Positions 43,391-54,824 of a stretch of 64,000 nucleotides of DNA are shown piece by piece. A model generated the notes under the pieces. The model did not search any database, was not told the origin of the DNA, and saw only the letters and a list, made by a program, of their open reading frames with translations. The stretch covers positions 62,001-126,000 of the forward strand of contig CAWAIR010000013.1 of the NCBI GenBank assembly GCA_963782045.1. The letters are read 5' to 3'. This DNA comes from CAVSRC01 sp963782045 (lineage in GTDB: Bacteria > Pseudomonadota > Alphaproteobacteria > Rhizobiales > Kaistiaceae). The translations under genes and the position numbers were made by a program. The stretch's first letter is position 1. Every line of letters begins with the position of its first letter.

Positions 43391-44314
43391 ATGGCGTATT
43401 TCGTCCAGCAATTGATCAACGGGCTCACCCTCGGCTCGATCTATGGCCTGATCGCCATAGGCTACACGATGGTCTACGGCATCATCGGCATGATCAATTT
43501 CGCTCACGGCGACATCTTCATGGTCGGAGCGTTCATCGCCTTGATCGCCCTCATCATCGTCGGCGCCACCGCGGGCATGCCGGTGCTGGTACTGCTGGCG
43601 GCGCTGATCGTGGTGCTGGCCGTCGCCATGGCGCTGACGGCGGTGTGGGGCTGGGCGGTGGAGCGCGTCGCCTACCGCCCGCTGCGCGGCTCGTTCCGGC
43701 TCGCCCCGCTGATCACCGCCATCGGCATGTCGATCGTGCTGGAGAACTACATCCAGGTCGTCCAGGGCGCCCGCGTCAAACCGCTGCCGCCCATCGTCAG
43801 CGGCGGCTATTCGATCATGCAGAGCGGCGACTTCAGCGTGCACCTCTCCAACATCCAGATCATCATCATGGTGACCACCGTGGTGCTGATGATCGCCTTC
43901 ACGCTGCTCATCGCGCGCACCGCGCTTGGCCGCTCCCAGCGCGCCTGCGAACAGGATGCGCGCATGGCCGCCCTGCTCGGCGTCAACGTCGACCGCACCA
44001 TCTCGATCACCTTCGTGGTCGGCGCGGCGCTGGCCGCCGTCGCCGGCATGATGTTCCTGCTCTATTACGGCGTGATCGATTTCTACATCGGCTTCAACGC
44101 CGGCATCAAAGCCTTCACCGCCGCCGTGCTCGGCGGCATCGGCTCGTTGCCCGGCGCCATGCTCGGCGGCCTGCTCATCGGCCTGATCGAGACCTTCTGG
44201 TCGGCCTATTTCTCGGTCGAATACAAGGACGTCGCCGCCTTCTCGATCCTTGCCATCACGCTCATCTTCCTTCCGTCCGGGTTGCTCGGCCGGCCGGAAG
44301 TGGAGAAGGTCTGA
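43391..44314 (+). CDS. livH: Branched-chain amino acid-type ABC transporter permease LivH (second system)
   Basis: A 307-residue permease. The start MAYFVQQLINGLTLGSIYGL and IGMINFAHGDIFMVGAF are textbook LivH; ACEQDARMAALLGVN is the ATPase-coupling loop and AAVLGGIGSLPGAMLGGLLIG follows. ATG 43391 is preceded by AGGGG; the frame is open upstream for 22 codons that do not look conserved. First gene of livH-livM-livG-livF-DUF6867-livK-livK. Confidence 0.9.
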   Translation: MAYFVQQLINGLTLGSIYGLIAIGYTMVYGIIGMINFAHGDIFMVGAFIALIALIIVGATAGMPVLVLLAALIVVLAVAMALTAVWGWAVERVAYRPLRGSFRLAPLITAIGMSIVLENYIQVVQGARVKPLPPIVSGGYSIMQSGDFSVHLSNIQIIIMVTTVVLMIAFTLLIARTALGRSQRACEQDARMAALLGVNVDRTISITFVVGAALAAVAGMMFLLYYGVIDFYIGFNAGIKAFTAAVLGGIGSLPGAMLGGLLIGLIETFWSAYFSVEYKDVAAFSILAITLIFLPSGLLGRPEVEKV

Positions 44315-44315
44315 C

Positions 44316-45784
<1,469 letters not shown>

Positions 45785-45788
<4 letters not shown>

Positions 45789-46684
45789 ACCGCTGGCAGG
45801 AAGATCCCATCCTGGCGGTCGAGCATCTGTCGATGCGCTTCGGCGGGCTGGTTGCGGTGGACGACCTTTCATTCATGGTCGGCCGCGGCGACATCACCGC
45901 GTTGATCGGCCCCAACGGCGCCGGCAAGACCACGGTGTTCAACTGCATCACCGGCTTCTACAAGCCGACCGAGGGCCGCATCGCGCTCGCCCAGAAGTCC
46001 GGCATGTTCGACAACCTGGTTGCGGCCACCGAACACGGCACACGGAGCGGAACCGGCGCCGGCCTCTACCTGCTCGAGCGCATGCCCGAGAACGAGATCG
46101 CCAAGCATGCGCGCGTCGCCCGCACCTTCCAGAACATCCGCCTGTTCGGCGGCATGACGGTTCTCGAGAACCTCATGGTCGCTCAGCACAACAAGCTGAT
46201 GGTTGCCTCCGGTTACTCGATCGCCGGCATTCTGGGGCTGTCGTCCTATCGCGCCGGCCACGAGGCCGCCATCGAAAAGGCGACCTACTGGCTCGAGCAG
46301 ATCAACCTCATCGACCGCGCCGACGACCCTGCCGCGAGCCTCCCCTACGGTGCGCAGCGGCGGCTGGAGATCATCCGCGCCATGTGCACCGATCCGCTGT
46401 TGCTCTGTCTCGACGAGCCGGCCGCCGGCCTCAATCCGCGCGAGTTCGGCTGAGCTCAACGAGCTGCTGCGCTTCATCCGCGACAAGCACGCCATCTCGG
46501 TTCTGCTCATCGAGCACGACATGGGCGTGGTCATGGAGATATCCGACCACATCGTCGTGCTCGACTACGGCGAGAAGATCTCCGACGGGCCGGCCGAATT
46601 CGTCCGCAACGATCCCAAGGTCATCGCCGCCTATCTCGGCGTCGACGACGAGGAAGTGGACCAGGTCGCGGCGGAGGTTTCGGT

Positions 46685-46688
<4 letters not shown>
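45785..46688 (+). CDS. livG: Branched-chain amino acid-type ABC transporter ATPase LivG (second system, one frameshift)
   Basis: About 300 residues. Walker A GPNGAGKTT, the LivG insertion with YLLERMPENEIAKHARVARTFQNIRLFGGMTV, and Walker B LLCLDEPAAGLNP are present. The signature region reads SLPYGAQRRLEI. An extra T near 46445 (GAG-TTCG instead of GAG-TCG) ends the frame early; removing it restores RESAELNELLRFIRD and VLLIEHDMGVVM to the natural stop that overlaps livF. Because the rest of the operon is intact, the break is probably a sequence error. Confidence 0.87.
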
Positions 46689-47410
<722 letters not shown>

Positions 47411-47440
47411 GGCCCGAGAAACCAGGGCCGGAGAACGGAC

Positions 47441-47812
47441 ATGGGTGTATTCTACCAGACCAACATCATCGACTTCCTGCTGGTCACCGTGTTCCTTGGT
47501 GGCGGCGCCGCCTACCTGGTCGGCCGCGCCATGGCCTCCACCTGGGCGCCGAAGCCGCTGTTGGTCCTCTACACGGCGCTGTTGACGGCAGCCGTCAGGT
47601 TCATCCACTACGCCCTGTTCCACGGCACGCTTCTTTCTTGGCATTACTTCGTCGTCGACATCGTCATCCTCGGCGTGCTGGCCGCCCTCGGCTACCGCAT
47701 CACCCGCGCCGGCCAGATGGCCAGCCAGTATGGCTGGCTCTACCGGCGCGTGGGGCCGCTTTCCTGGCGGCGCCGTCCGCCTGTGGAAGGTGCTGCGCCG
47801 GAAGGCACCTGA
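47441..47812 (+). CDS. DUF6867 family membrane protein
   Basis: A 123-residue protein with three or four hydrophobic helices (FLLVTVFLGGGAAYLVGRAMA, LLVLYTALLTAAVRFIHYALF, YFVVDIVILGVLAALGY). The AVRFIHYALFHGTLLSWHYF and QYGWLYRRVGPLSWRRR segments match the DUF6867 family, found in Hyphomicrobiales directly inside branched-chain amino acid transporter operons. Its role is unknown; the constant position suggests an accessory of the transporter. Confidence 0.8.
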   Translation: MGVFYQTNIIDFLLVTVFLGGGAAYLVGRAMASTWAPKPLLVLYTALLTAAVRFIHYALFHGTLLSWHYFVVDIVILGVLAALGYRITRAGQMASQYGWLYRRVGPLSWRRRPPVEGAAPEGT

Positions 47813-47953
47813 CGGCGGAAACGCCTGAAATTTTCGCTGTTTAGGCCGCTGGCAGGCCGATTGGAATTAGGATATTTTGAATTTAGTGGGGGAAAAACGG
47901 ACCCTGCTAAATACTTGGTGCTTGCAGGCACCAGCTACAGAAGGGACCAGAGT

Positions 47954-49060
47954 ATGAGAAAGATCTTGAAGGCCGGGATTGCCCTGTCATTCACCTTGGC
48001 AATGGCCGGTGTTGCTCGCGCTGACATCTCCATTGCGACCGTCGGGCCGATCACCGGCCAGTACGCTACGTTCGGCGCCCAGCTCAAGGCTGGCGCGGAG
48101 CAGGCGGTCGCCGACATCAATGCCGCCGGCGGCGTTCTCGGGCAGAAGCTCGTCCTCGAGGTGGGTGACGACGCTTGCGATCCGAAGCAGGCCGTTGCCG
48201 TCGCCAACCAGCTCGTCGCCAAGGGTGTCGTCTTCGTCGCCGGCCATTTCTGCTCCGGCTCGTCGATCCCGGCATCGTCGGTCTATTCCGACGCCAACGT
48301 CATCCAGATCTCGCCGGCTTCGACCAACCCGGCCTATACCGATGACCGCCCCGGCCCGGGCACCTTCCGCGTCTGCGGCCGTGACGACCAGCAGGGCGCC
48401 GTCGCGGGCAAGTTCCTTGCCGATCATTTTAAGGACAAGAACATCGCGATCATCGACGACAAGAGCACCTACGGTAAGGGCCTTGCCGACCAGACCCGCA
48501 AGTTCATGAACGAGGCGGGCAAGAAGGAAGTCCTCGACGAATCCTACAACGCCGGTGAAAAGGACTACAGCGCCCTCGTCTCCAAGCTGAAGGCCAACAA
48601 CATCGACGTGCTCTATGTCGGCGGCTACCACACCGAAGCCGGACTGATTAAGCGCCAGATGGTCGAGCAGGGCATGAAGACGGTTCTCGTCTCCGGTGAC
48701 GCCCTGGTCACCGACGAGTACTGGCAGATCACCGGCGACGCCGGCAACGGCACCTACATGACCTTCTCGCCGGATCCGCGCAAGAACCCGGAAGCCAAGC
48801 CGATCGTCGACGAGCTGCAGGCTGCCGGCCGCACGGCCGAGGGCTATTCGCTCTACACCTATGCCGCCGTGAAGATCTGGGCCGACGCGGTCACCGCCGC
48901 CGGCTCGACGGACTTCGACAAGGTCACGGCGGAAATGTACAAGACGACCTTCAACACCGTCCTTGGCAAGCTGAACTTCGACAAGAAGGGCGACGTCACC
49001 CTGCCCGGCTATGTCGTCTACGAATGGAAGGACGGCAAGTACGACTACCTGCAGATGTAG
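47954..49060 (+). CDS. livK: Branched-chain amino acid-type ABC transporter substrate-binding protein
   Basis: A 368-residue periplasmic protein with a signal peptide (LKAGIALSFTLAMAGVARA-DI). The type I binding fold starts ISIATVGPITGQYATFGAQLKAGAEQAV and includes VVFVAGHFCSGSSIPASSVY, QISPASTNPAYTDDRPG, RVCGRDDQQG and YVGGYHTEAGLI, which fits the LivK/LivJ pocket (Ser/Thr and Tyr contacts, one disulphide). It is the receptor of the second system. Upstream 47820-47950 is relatively A/T rich and may hold an internal promoter to boost expression. Followed by a terminator. Confidence 0.9.
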   Translation: MRKILKAGIALSFTLAMAGVARADISIATVGPITGQYATFGAQLKAGAEQAVADINAAGGVLGQKLVLEVGDDACDPKQAVAVANQLVAKGVVFVAGHFCSGSSIPASSVYSDANVIQISPASTNPAYTDDRPGPGTFRVCGRDDQQGAVAGKFLADHFKDKNIAIIDDKSTYGKGLADQTRKFMNEAGKKEVLDESYNAGEKDYSALVSKLKANNIDVLYVGGYHTEAGLIKRQMVEQGMKTVLVSGDALVTDEYWQITGDAGNGTYMTFSPDPRKNPEAKPIVDELQAAGRTAEGYSLYTYAAVKIWADAVTAAGSTDFDKVTAEMYKTTFNTVLGKLNFDKKGDVTLPGYVVYEWKDGKYDYLQM

Positions 49061-49097
49061 TCACCTTGCATTGATCGCCTTCTTGAGGCGGTGCGGG

Positions 49098-49124
49098 AAC
49101 CCCGGCGGCAACGCCGGGGTTTTT
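49098..49124 (+). terminator. Intrinsic terminator after livK
   Basis: Perfect stem AACCCCGGCG (49098-49107) - GCAA - CGCCGGGGTT (49112-49121) followed by TTTG. It ends the livHMGF-DUF6867-livK transcript, at least partly, before the third binding protein. Confidence 0.85.
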
Positions 49125-49186
49125 GTTTGCCTTCGCGCGATTGCGGTTGCAGTTTGGCCGGCAAAGAACCGGAGGAACCGCCGCCC

Positions 49187-50302
49187 GTGCCCGACCGCGC
49201 CTGTGTTACCGCCTGCCTGATCGTGGCCGCCGGCCTGCTTGCCGCCGGCGCCGCGCGGGCGGATACGGTGATCGGCGTCGCCGGCCCGATGACCGGCAGC
49301 CTGGCCGTGTTTGGCGACGAAATGCGCGACGGTGCCGCACGCGCCATCGCCGACGTCAACCGCGCCGGAGGGGTGAACGGCGCCCCCCTCACCCTTCAGG
49401 CGATGGACGACAAGTGCGACCCCAAGACCGCCGACGCGGTCGCCAACCAGCTCGCCGGCAAGGGCGCCGCCATGGTGGTCGGCCACCTGTGCCTCGGCGC
49501 CTCTCTGGCGGCGGCCTCGGTCTATGTCGCCAACGCCATCATCGAGATTTCGCCGGGCACCACCTGGCCGGACTACACCGACAAGCGCCCGGGCCCCGGC
49601 ATCTACCGGCTGGCCGGCCGCGACGATGAACAGGGCGTCGTCGCCGGCGAAGCCATCGCCAGGCGCTTTCCCGGCAAGGCGGTCGCCGTCATCGACGACC
49701 GCAGCCCCTACGGCAAGGCGCTCGCCGACGCCACCCGCCGCGCCATGAACGCGGCGGGCAAGCGCGAGGCCTTCACCGAGGAATACGATCAGGGCCAGCG
49801 CGACTTCACCGCGCTCGCCGAACGTCTCCAGGCGGCCGCCATCGGCGTGGTCTACATCGGCGGTTATCCGACCGAGGCCGGCCTGATCGCCCGCCAGATC
49901 CGCGCCGACGGCCTCGACACCGTGATCGTCGGTCCCGATACGCTGGTCACCAACGAGTACCGCGACGCCGCGGGCGATGCCGGCGAAGGCACGCTGGTCA
50001 CCTTCACCCCCGACGCGCGGGCGAACCCCGGCGCCGCCGGGGTGGTGGCGGCCTTCCGCGCCGATGGCATCGAGCCGGAGGGTTATGTGCTGCCGAGCTA
50101 TGCGGCGGTGCAGGTGTGGGCCGCGGCGGCGAAGGCAGCCGGCTCCAACGCGCACGATGCCGTCGTCAAGACGATGGACGGCGGCCGCTTCTCGACCGTG
50201 CTCGGCGATCTCACCTTCGACGCCAAGGGCGACATGTCGCTGCCGGGCTTCGTCCTCTACCGGTGGCACGACGGCCGGCTCGTCCCGGCCGGCGGCGACT
50301 GA
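49187..50302 (+). CDS. livK: Branched-chain amino acid-type ABC transporter substrate-binding protein (second copy)
   Basis: A 371-residue periplasmic protein closely paralogous to the gene at 47954 (shared VVGHLCLGAS-, EISPGTTWPDYTDKRPGPG-, GRDDEQG- and GYPTEAGLIARQIR-type segments) but diverged elsewhere. Signal peptide: TACLIVAAGLLAAGAARA-DT. Start taken as GTG 49187, 10 bases after GGAGGA; an upstream ATG in frame lies within the terminator region. Lies beyond a terminator, so it is probably expressed separately. A tandem-duplicated receptor widens the substrates of one permease. Confidence 0.83.
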   Translation: MPDRACVTACLIVAAGLLAAGAARADTVIGVAGPMTGSLAVFGDEMRDGAARAIADVNRAGGVNGAPLTLQAMDDKCDPKTADAVANQLAGKGAAMVVGHLCLGASLAAASVYVANAIIEISPGTTWPDYTDKRPGPGIYRLAGRDDEQGVVAGEAIARRFPGKAVAVIDDRSPYGKALADATRRAMNAAGKREAFTEEYDQGQRDFTALAERLQAAAIGVVYIGGYPTEAGLIARQIRADGLDTVIVGPDTLVTNEYRDAAGDAGEGTLVTFTPDARANPGAAGVVAAFRADGIEPEGYVLPSYAAVQVWAAAAKAAGSNAHDAVVKTMDGGRFSTVLGDLTFDAKGDMSLPGFVLYRWHDGRLVPAGGD

Positions 50303-50315
50303 CGGCAATAGGACG

Positions 50316-51308
50316 ATGGCGCGCGCACCGTTGCGGAACCTGATCACCGACGTTGCCGGCCTCCGCGTCGGCAACGCCGAGGATGCCCGTCTCAAGTCCG
50401 GCGTCACGGTCGTCGTCTGCGACGAACCGGCGACCGCCTCCTGCGACGTCATGGGCGGTTATCCAGGCACCCGCGAGACCGACCTGCTGACTCCGGAAGA
50501 CACGGTCGGCGCCGTCGATGCGATTGTCCTCTCCGGCGGCTCGGCCTTCGGCCTCGACGCCGCCACCGGCGTCATGCCGGCTCTGGCCGCGCTCGGCCGC
50601 GGCTATGCCATCGGCAGCGCGCGCGTGCCGATCGTGCCGGCGGCGATCCTCTTCGATCTCCTGAACGGCGGCGACAAGGACTGGGGCGACACGCCGCCCT
50701 ACGCGGCGCTCGGCCGCACCGCCTTCGCCGCCGCCGCCGCCGATTTCGCGCTGGGCACCGCCGGCGCCGGCACCGGCGCCACCACGGTCAACCTCAAGGG
50801 CGGCCTCGGCTCCGCCTCCATGCGCCTCGACAGCGGCATCACGGTGGGGGCGCTGGTCGCCGTCAATGCCGTCGGCCAGGCGACCGTGGGCGACACGCCG
50901 CACTTCTGGGCCGCCGCCTTCGAGCGCGACGGCGAGTTCGGCGGCCTCGGCCCGCCCTTCCCGCTGCCGGCCAACGCGACCGCACTCCGCCACAAGGGCC
51001 AGGTGGCGCGCACCGCCACTACCATCGCGGTGGTCGCCACCGACGCACCGCTCGACAAGCCGCAGGCCAAGCGCTTCGCCATGATGGCGCACGACGGCTT
51101 CGCCCGCGCCCTGTGGCCGTCGCACACGCCCTATGACGGCGACATCATCTTCGCGCTGGCGACCGCCAAGGCAACGGCGCCCATCGACATGGTTGCGATT
51201 GGCGCCGCCGGTGCAACCTGCATGGCCCGCGCCATCGCCCGCGCGGTCTACGCGGCAACGCCGGCGCCGGGCGATCTGTTGCCCACCTGGCGCCAAAAAT
51301 TCGGCTGA
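50316..51308 (+). CDS. P1 family peptidase (DmpA-like N-terminal nucleophile hydrolase)
   Basis: A 330-residue peptidase of the P1/DmpA group: NLITDVAGLRVGNAEDARLKSGVTVV, CDVMGGYPGTRETDLL, DAIVLSGGSAFGLDAATGVM, TVNLKGGLGSAS and GITVGALVAVNAVGQA. Family members self-cleave to expose a Ser or Thr nucleophile and act as aminopeptidases on small peptides, including D-amino acid or beta-peptides. Its position 13 bases after a liv-type receptor gene suggests that it works on an imported peptide or amide. It has no signal peptide, so cytoplasmic. Confidence 0.85.
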   Translation: MARAPLRNLITDVAGLRVGNAEDARLKSGVTVVVCDEPATASCDVMGGYPGTRETDLLTPEDTVGAVDAIVLSGGSAFGLDAATGVMPALAALGRGYAIGSARVPIVPAAILFDLLNGGDKDWGDTPPYAALGRTAFAAAAADFALGTAGAGTGATTVNLKGGLGSASMRLDSGITVGALVAVNAVGQATVGDTPHFWAAAFERDGEFGGLGPPFPLPANATALRHKGQVARTATTIAVVATDAPLDKPQAKRFAMMAHDGFARALWPSHTPYDGDIIFALATAKATAPIDMVAIGAAGATCMARAIARAVYAATPAPGDLLPTWRQKFG

Positions 51309-51337
51309 GCGCCGCCGCCCCGCAACCCGCATACGAG

Positions 51338-51367
51338 ACCGCCCCGGCCGTTGCCGGCCGGGGCGGT
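51338..51367. terminator. Bidirectional terminator-like hairpin
   Basis: Perfect 13-base stem ACCGCCCCGGCCG - TTGC - CGGCCGGGGCGGT between the P1 peptidase and the convergent MAPEG gene. No clear T tract on either side, so it may act with Rho or as a strong pause. Confidence 0.65.
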
Positions 51368-51455
51368 GAAACCAGTGCGGTACGCAGTACCTATCCGCGA
51401 GGATGACTATGCCGCCACATAGTTAGCGGACGATTAATGCGGACGCGAAAATCGC

Positions 51456-51855
51456 TCACATCAGTCCGAACACGGCGAACAGCAGCACTGCCTCGGCGAC
51501 GAAGCCGACCAGGAAGGCCAGCGTGCGCACGACCGGAATGCCCATCGTGTAGACCACGAGGTGCACGAGCCGCGCCCAGAAGTAGGTTGCCGCCGCCGCC
51601 ACCGTCGCCGCCGTCGAGATGTTGAGCGCGTGCAGCATCAGGACAAGGGGCGCAAACACCATCAGGTTCTCGACCGCGTTGTAATGCGCGGCCTTCATCC
51701 GTTCGGCCCAGTCCGATTGCCGCGGCAAGTCCGGACTGGGGTTGGCGAAGGTCCCCATCAGCCCGCGCGTGGCGAATTCGATCGAGAATGTACGGAACCC
51801 AGATGAGCCCCGTCATCGCGATCGTCAGCGCCAGCCAGAAGAATTCTTGACTCAT
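51456..51855 (-). CDS. MAPEG family membrane protein (one frameshift)
   Basis: About 132 residues when an extra A near 51780 is removed. MSQEFFWLALTIAMTGLIWVPYIL is the first helix; ATRGLMGTF then WAERMKAAHYNAVENLMVFAPLVL is the MAPEG signature (Arg-x-x-x-Ala-x-x-Asn-x-x-Glu-Asn), followed by YFWARLVHLVVYTMGIPVVRTLAFLVGF. Human members are glutathione-dependent enzymes; most bacterial ones are uncharacterised. The start is ATG 51855. Confidence 0.83.
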
Positions 51856-52005
51856 GACGATTCTCCCCGTTCGGGCGGCGCTTGGCCTTTTCCCCCGGCC
51901 TACGGGCCGCTTCCCTGCCGGGCGCGTGTTGGCCTCAAGCCACTGCCAGGGACGCCGCCGCCCATGTGATTGCACCCGGCGGACTGGCATGATACCGCCG
52001 AACGC

Positions 52006-52680
52006 ATGGACCGCCGAGTTCTCATCGCACCGTCGATTCTGTCTGCCGATTTCGCCAAACTTGGCGAAGAAGTCCGCGCCGTCGATGCCGCCGGCGCCGA
52101 CTGGATCCATGTCGACGTCATGGACGGCCACTTCGTCCCCAACATCACCATCGGGCCGGGCGTGGTGAAGGCGATCAGGCCGCACACCAGGAAGACGCTC
52201 GACGTCCACCTGATGATCGCTCCCGCCGACCCCTATCTCGCCGCCTTCGCCGAGGCCGGGGCCGATCGCATGACGGTGCATGTCGAGGCGGGCCCGCATC
52301 TTCACCGCTCGCTCCAGGCGATCCGCGCGCTCGGCAAGAAGGCCGGCGTCACCCTCAATCCGGGCACGCCGGCAAGCGCGCTCGCCTATGTCCTCGACCT
52401 CGCCGACCTCGTTCTGGTGATGAGCGTCAACCCGGGCTTCGGCGGCCAGTCGTTCATCCCCAAATCGCTCGCCAAGATCGCTGAGATCCGCGCCATGATC
52501 GGCGGCCGCGACATCGTCATCGAGGTTGATGGCGGCATCACGGCGGAAAACGCCCGCTCGGTCGCCGAGGCCGGCGCCGACGTTCTGGTTACCGGCACCG
52601 CCGTCTTCGAGGACGGCCCCGGCGCCTACCAGAAGAACATCGCGGCCCTCCGCCGCGCCGCCGAGAGCATCGCGGTCTAG
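52006..52680 (+). CDS. rpe: Ribulose-phosphate 3-epimerase
   Basis: A 224-residue TIM-barrel enzyme that interconverts ribulose 5-phosphate and xylulose 5-phosphate in the pentose phosphate and Calvin cycles. Metal and catalytic residues: IAPSILSADF, DWIHVDVMDGHFVPNITIG (two Asp), LDVHLMI and the VMSVNPGFGGQSF phosphate loop, then EVDGGI. ATG 52006 is chosen; the in-frame ATG at 51970 adds 12 unconserved residues. The next gene overlaps the stop by one base (TAGTG). Confidence 0.93.
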   Translation: MDRRVLIAPSILSADFAKLGEEVRAVDAAGADWIHVDVMDGHFVPNITIGPGVVKAIRPHTRKTLDVHLMIAPADPYLAAFAEAGADRMTVHVEAGPHLHRSLQAIRALGKKAGVTLNPGTPASALAYVLDLADLVLVMSVNPGFGGQSFIPKSLAKIAEIRAMIGGRDIVIEVDGGITAENARSVAEAGADVLVTGTAVFEDGPGAYQKNIAALRRAAESIAV

Positions 52681-53408
52681 TGGCGCGGCGCGCGATCATC
52701 GCCACCGGCGCCTGCTTCGCCATGATGCTCGCCGCGACGGCGGCCCTTGCCGGCGACTATGCCGAGCGCGCCATCCTCGGCTTCTCGCCCGACGGCGGCA
52801 CCTTCGCCTTCGAGGAATACGGTGTCCAGGACGGCTCCGGCTTTCCCTATGCCGCCATCTACGTCATCGACACCGCCAGCGACGACTGGGTCGCCGGCAC
52901 GCCGGTCCGCGTGCTCGCCAAGGACGAGCAGGCATCGCTGAGGGAGACGCGCGCCGCGGCCCGGGCCGAGGCGCAATTGATCCTCGCCGCCCACCAGGTC
53001 GGCGAGCCCGGCAATCTGGTCGCCAGCAATCCGCCGACCGAGCTCTCCGCCGACCCCCACCATGTCGCCTTCCTGCCGCGCATCGTCGTGCCGCCGTCGA
53101 CCGACGGCTACGATCTGGCGCTGAGCGAGATCGCGCTTCCGGCCCCCGGTTGTCCCGATATGGGCGAGGCCTTCCACGGCTTCCGCCTCGTCCTGACCGC
53201 GCCCGGCGGCGCCACCCGGACACTCGCCGCCGACAACCGCATCCCGTCGAGCCGCCACTGCCCGCTGCGCTATGCCATCTCCGACGTCCTCACCGACTAT
53301 CCCGATGGCGGCGCGCCGGTGCTGGTCGTCCTGCTGTCGATGTTCACGGTCGGCTTCGAGGGGCCGGACCGCCGCTTCCTGGCGGTGACCGCGCCGCTGC
53401 CGCAGTAG
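52680..53408 (+). CDS. DUF2259 domain-containing secreted protein
   Basis: A 242-residue protein of the DUF2259 family, known from Alphaproteobacteria as a predicted secreted protein. Signal peptide: ATGACFAMMLAATAALA-GD. The mature start YAERAILGFSPDGGTFAFEEYGVQDGSG is the family signature, and GFRLVLTAPGGATRTLAAD and FEGPDRRFLAVTAPL follow. It starts with GTG that shares its G with the rpe stop. Function unknown; the rpe neighbourhood is conserved in related genomes. Confidence 0.85.
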   Translation: MARRAIIATGACFAMMLAATAALAGDYAERAILGFSPDGGTFAFEEYGVQDGSGFPYAAIYVIDTASDDWVAGTPVRVLAKDEQASLRETRAAARAEAQLILAAHQVGEPGNLVASNPPTELSADPHHVAFLPRIVVPPSTDGYDLALSEIALPAPGCPDMGEAFHGFRLVLTAPGGATRTLAADNRIPSSRHCPLRYAISDVLTDYPDGGAPVLVVLLSMFTVGFEGPDRRFLAVTAPLPQ

Positions 53409-53498
53409 CCTGGCGGACAATCCGCACCGGCGTTGATTGTGAACCCCGCCGGCCTCTGCTAGACCGCGCCGTAACCCCGACAACGGCAGGCCGAGCTC

Positions 53499-54812
53499 AT
53501 GATCCCGCGCTATTCGCGCCCCGCCATGACGGCGATCTGGTCGCCGGAGACCAAGTTCCGCATCTGGTTCGAGATCGAGGCGCATGCGCTCGACGCCATG
53601 GCCGAGATCGGCGTGGTGCCGAAATCAGCCGCCGAGACGGTCTGGGCCAAGGGCCGCGACGCCACCTTCGACATCGCCCGCATCGACGCCATCGAGGCCG
53701 AGACCCGCCACGACGTCATCGCCTTCCTCACCCATCTCGCCGAGATCGTCGGGCCGGACGCGCGCTTCATCCACCAGGGCCTGACCTCGTCGGACATCCT
53801 CGATACCTGCCTGAACGTGCAGCTCATGCGAGCCGCCGACCTGCTGCTCGCCGACATCGACGCGCTGCTCACCGCGCTGCGCCGCCGTGCCTTCGAGCAC
53901 AAGAACACGGTCACCATCGGCCGCAGCCACGGCATCCATGCCGAGCCCACCACGTTCGGCGTCAAGCTCGCCACCTTCTATGCCGCGTTCGCCCGCGCCC
54001 GCCGCCGCCTGCATGCAGCCCGCGAGGAGGTGTCGACGGCGGCGCTCTCCGGCGCGGTCGGCACGTTCGCCAACGTCGACCCGCGCGTCGAGGAATATGT
54101 CGCCCACGCCATGGGCTTGCGACCCGAGCCGGTCTCCACCCAGGTGATCCCGCGCGACCGCCACGCCATGTATTTCGCCACGCTCGGCGTGGTTGCTTCC
54201 TCGGTCGAGCATCTGGCGACCGAGATCCGTCACCTCCAGCGTACCGAAGTGCGCGAGGCGGAGGAGTATTTCTCGCCGGGCCAGAAGGGCTCCTCGGCGA
54301 TGCCGCACAAGCGCAACCCGGTGCTTTCGGAGAACCTGACCGGGCTCGCCCGCCTTGTGCGCTCGGCGGTGGTGCCGGCGATGGAGAACGTGGCGCTGTG
54401 GCATGAGCGCGACATCTCGCATTCCTCGGTCGAGCGGGTAATCGGCCCCGACGCAACAATAGCGCTCGATTTTGCGTTGGCCCGCCTCGCCGGGCTGGTC
54501 GACAGGCTGGTCGTCTATCCCGATCGCATGAAGGCCAACCTCGACAGCCTCGGCGGGCTCGTCCATTCGCAGCGCGTCATGCTGGCACTCACCCAGCACG
54601 GGGTGAGCCGCGAGGACGCCTATGCCATGGTCCAGCGCCACGCCATGCAGGCGTGGCAGGAGGGCGGCGACTTCCTGGGGCTGTTGAAGAACGACGCGGA
54701 GGTCGCACGCGCAATTCCGCAATCGGAGCTGGAGGCGCTGTTCGACCTCGGCTACCACCTGAAACACGTCGACGCGATCTTCCACCGCGTCTTCGGCGAG
54801 GCGACGGGATAG
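53499..54812 (+). CDS. purB: Adenylosuccinate lyase
   Basis: A 437-residue fumarase/aspartase superfamily enzyme that cleaves SAICAR and adenylosuccinate to release fumarate in AMP synthesis. Motifs: IPRYSRPAMTAIW, HDVIAFLTHLAE, FIHQGLTSSDILDTCLNVQL, GRSHGIHAEPTTFG with the catalytic His, and the signature GSSAMPHKRNPVLSEN near residue 265. Complete and intact. Stands apart from the other pur genes by two minus-strand genes, as in many rhizobia. Confidence 0.95.
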   Translation: MIPRYSRPAMTAIWSPETKFRIWFEIEAHALDAMAEIGVVPKSAAETVWAKGRDATFDIARIDAIEAETRHDVIAFLTHLAEIVGPDARFIHQGLTSSDILDTCLNVQLMRAADLLLADIDALLTALRRRAFEHKNTVTIGRSHGIHAEPTTFGVKLATFYAAFARARRRLHAAREEVSTAALSGAVGTFANVDPRVEEYVAHAMGLRPEPVSTQVIPRDRHAMYFATLGVVASSVEHLATEIRHLQRTEVREAEEYFSPGQKGSSAMPHKRNPVLSENLTGLARLVRSAVVPAMENVALWHERDISHSSVERVIGPDATIALDFALARLAGLVDRLVVYPDRMKANLDSLGGLVHSQRVMLALTQHGVSREDAYAMVQRHAMQAWQEGGDFLGLLKNDAEVARAIPQSELEALFDLGYHLKHVDAIFHRVFGEATG

Positions 54813-54824
54813 GCCGGCTGACGC

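Noticed and set aside
49061..50452. A 463-residue minus-strand frame antisense to the third binding protein
   Set aside because: No start context and no motifs; it spans the terminator at 49098-49124 and a signal-peptide-bearing plus-strand gene.
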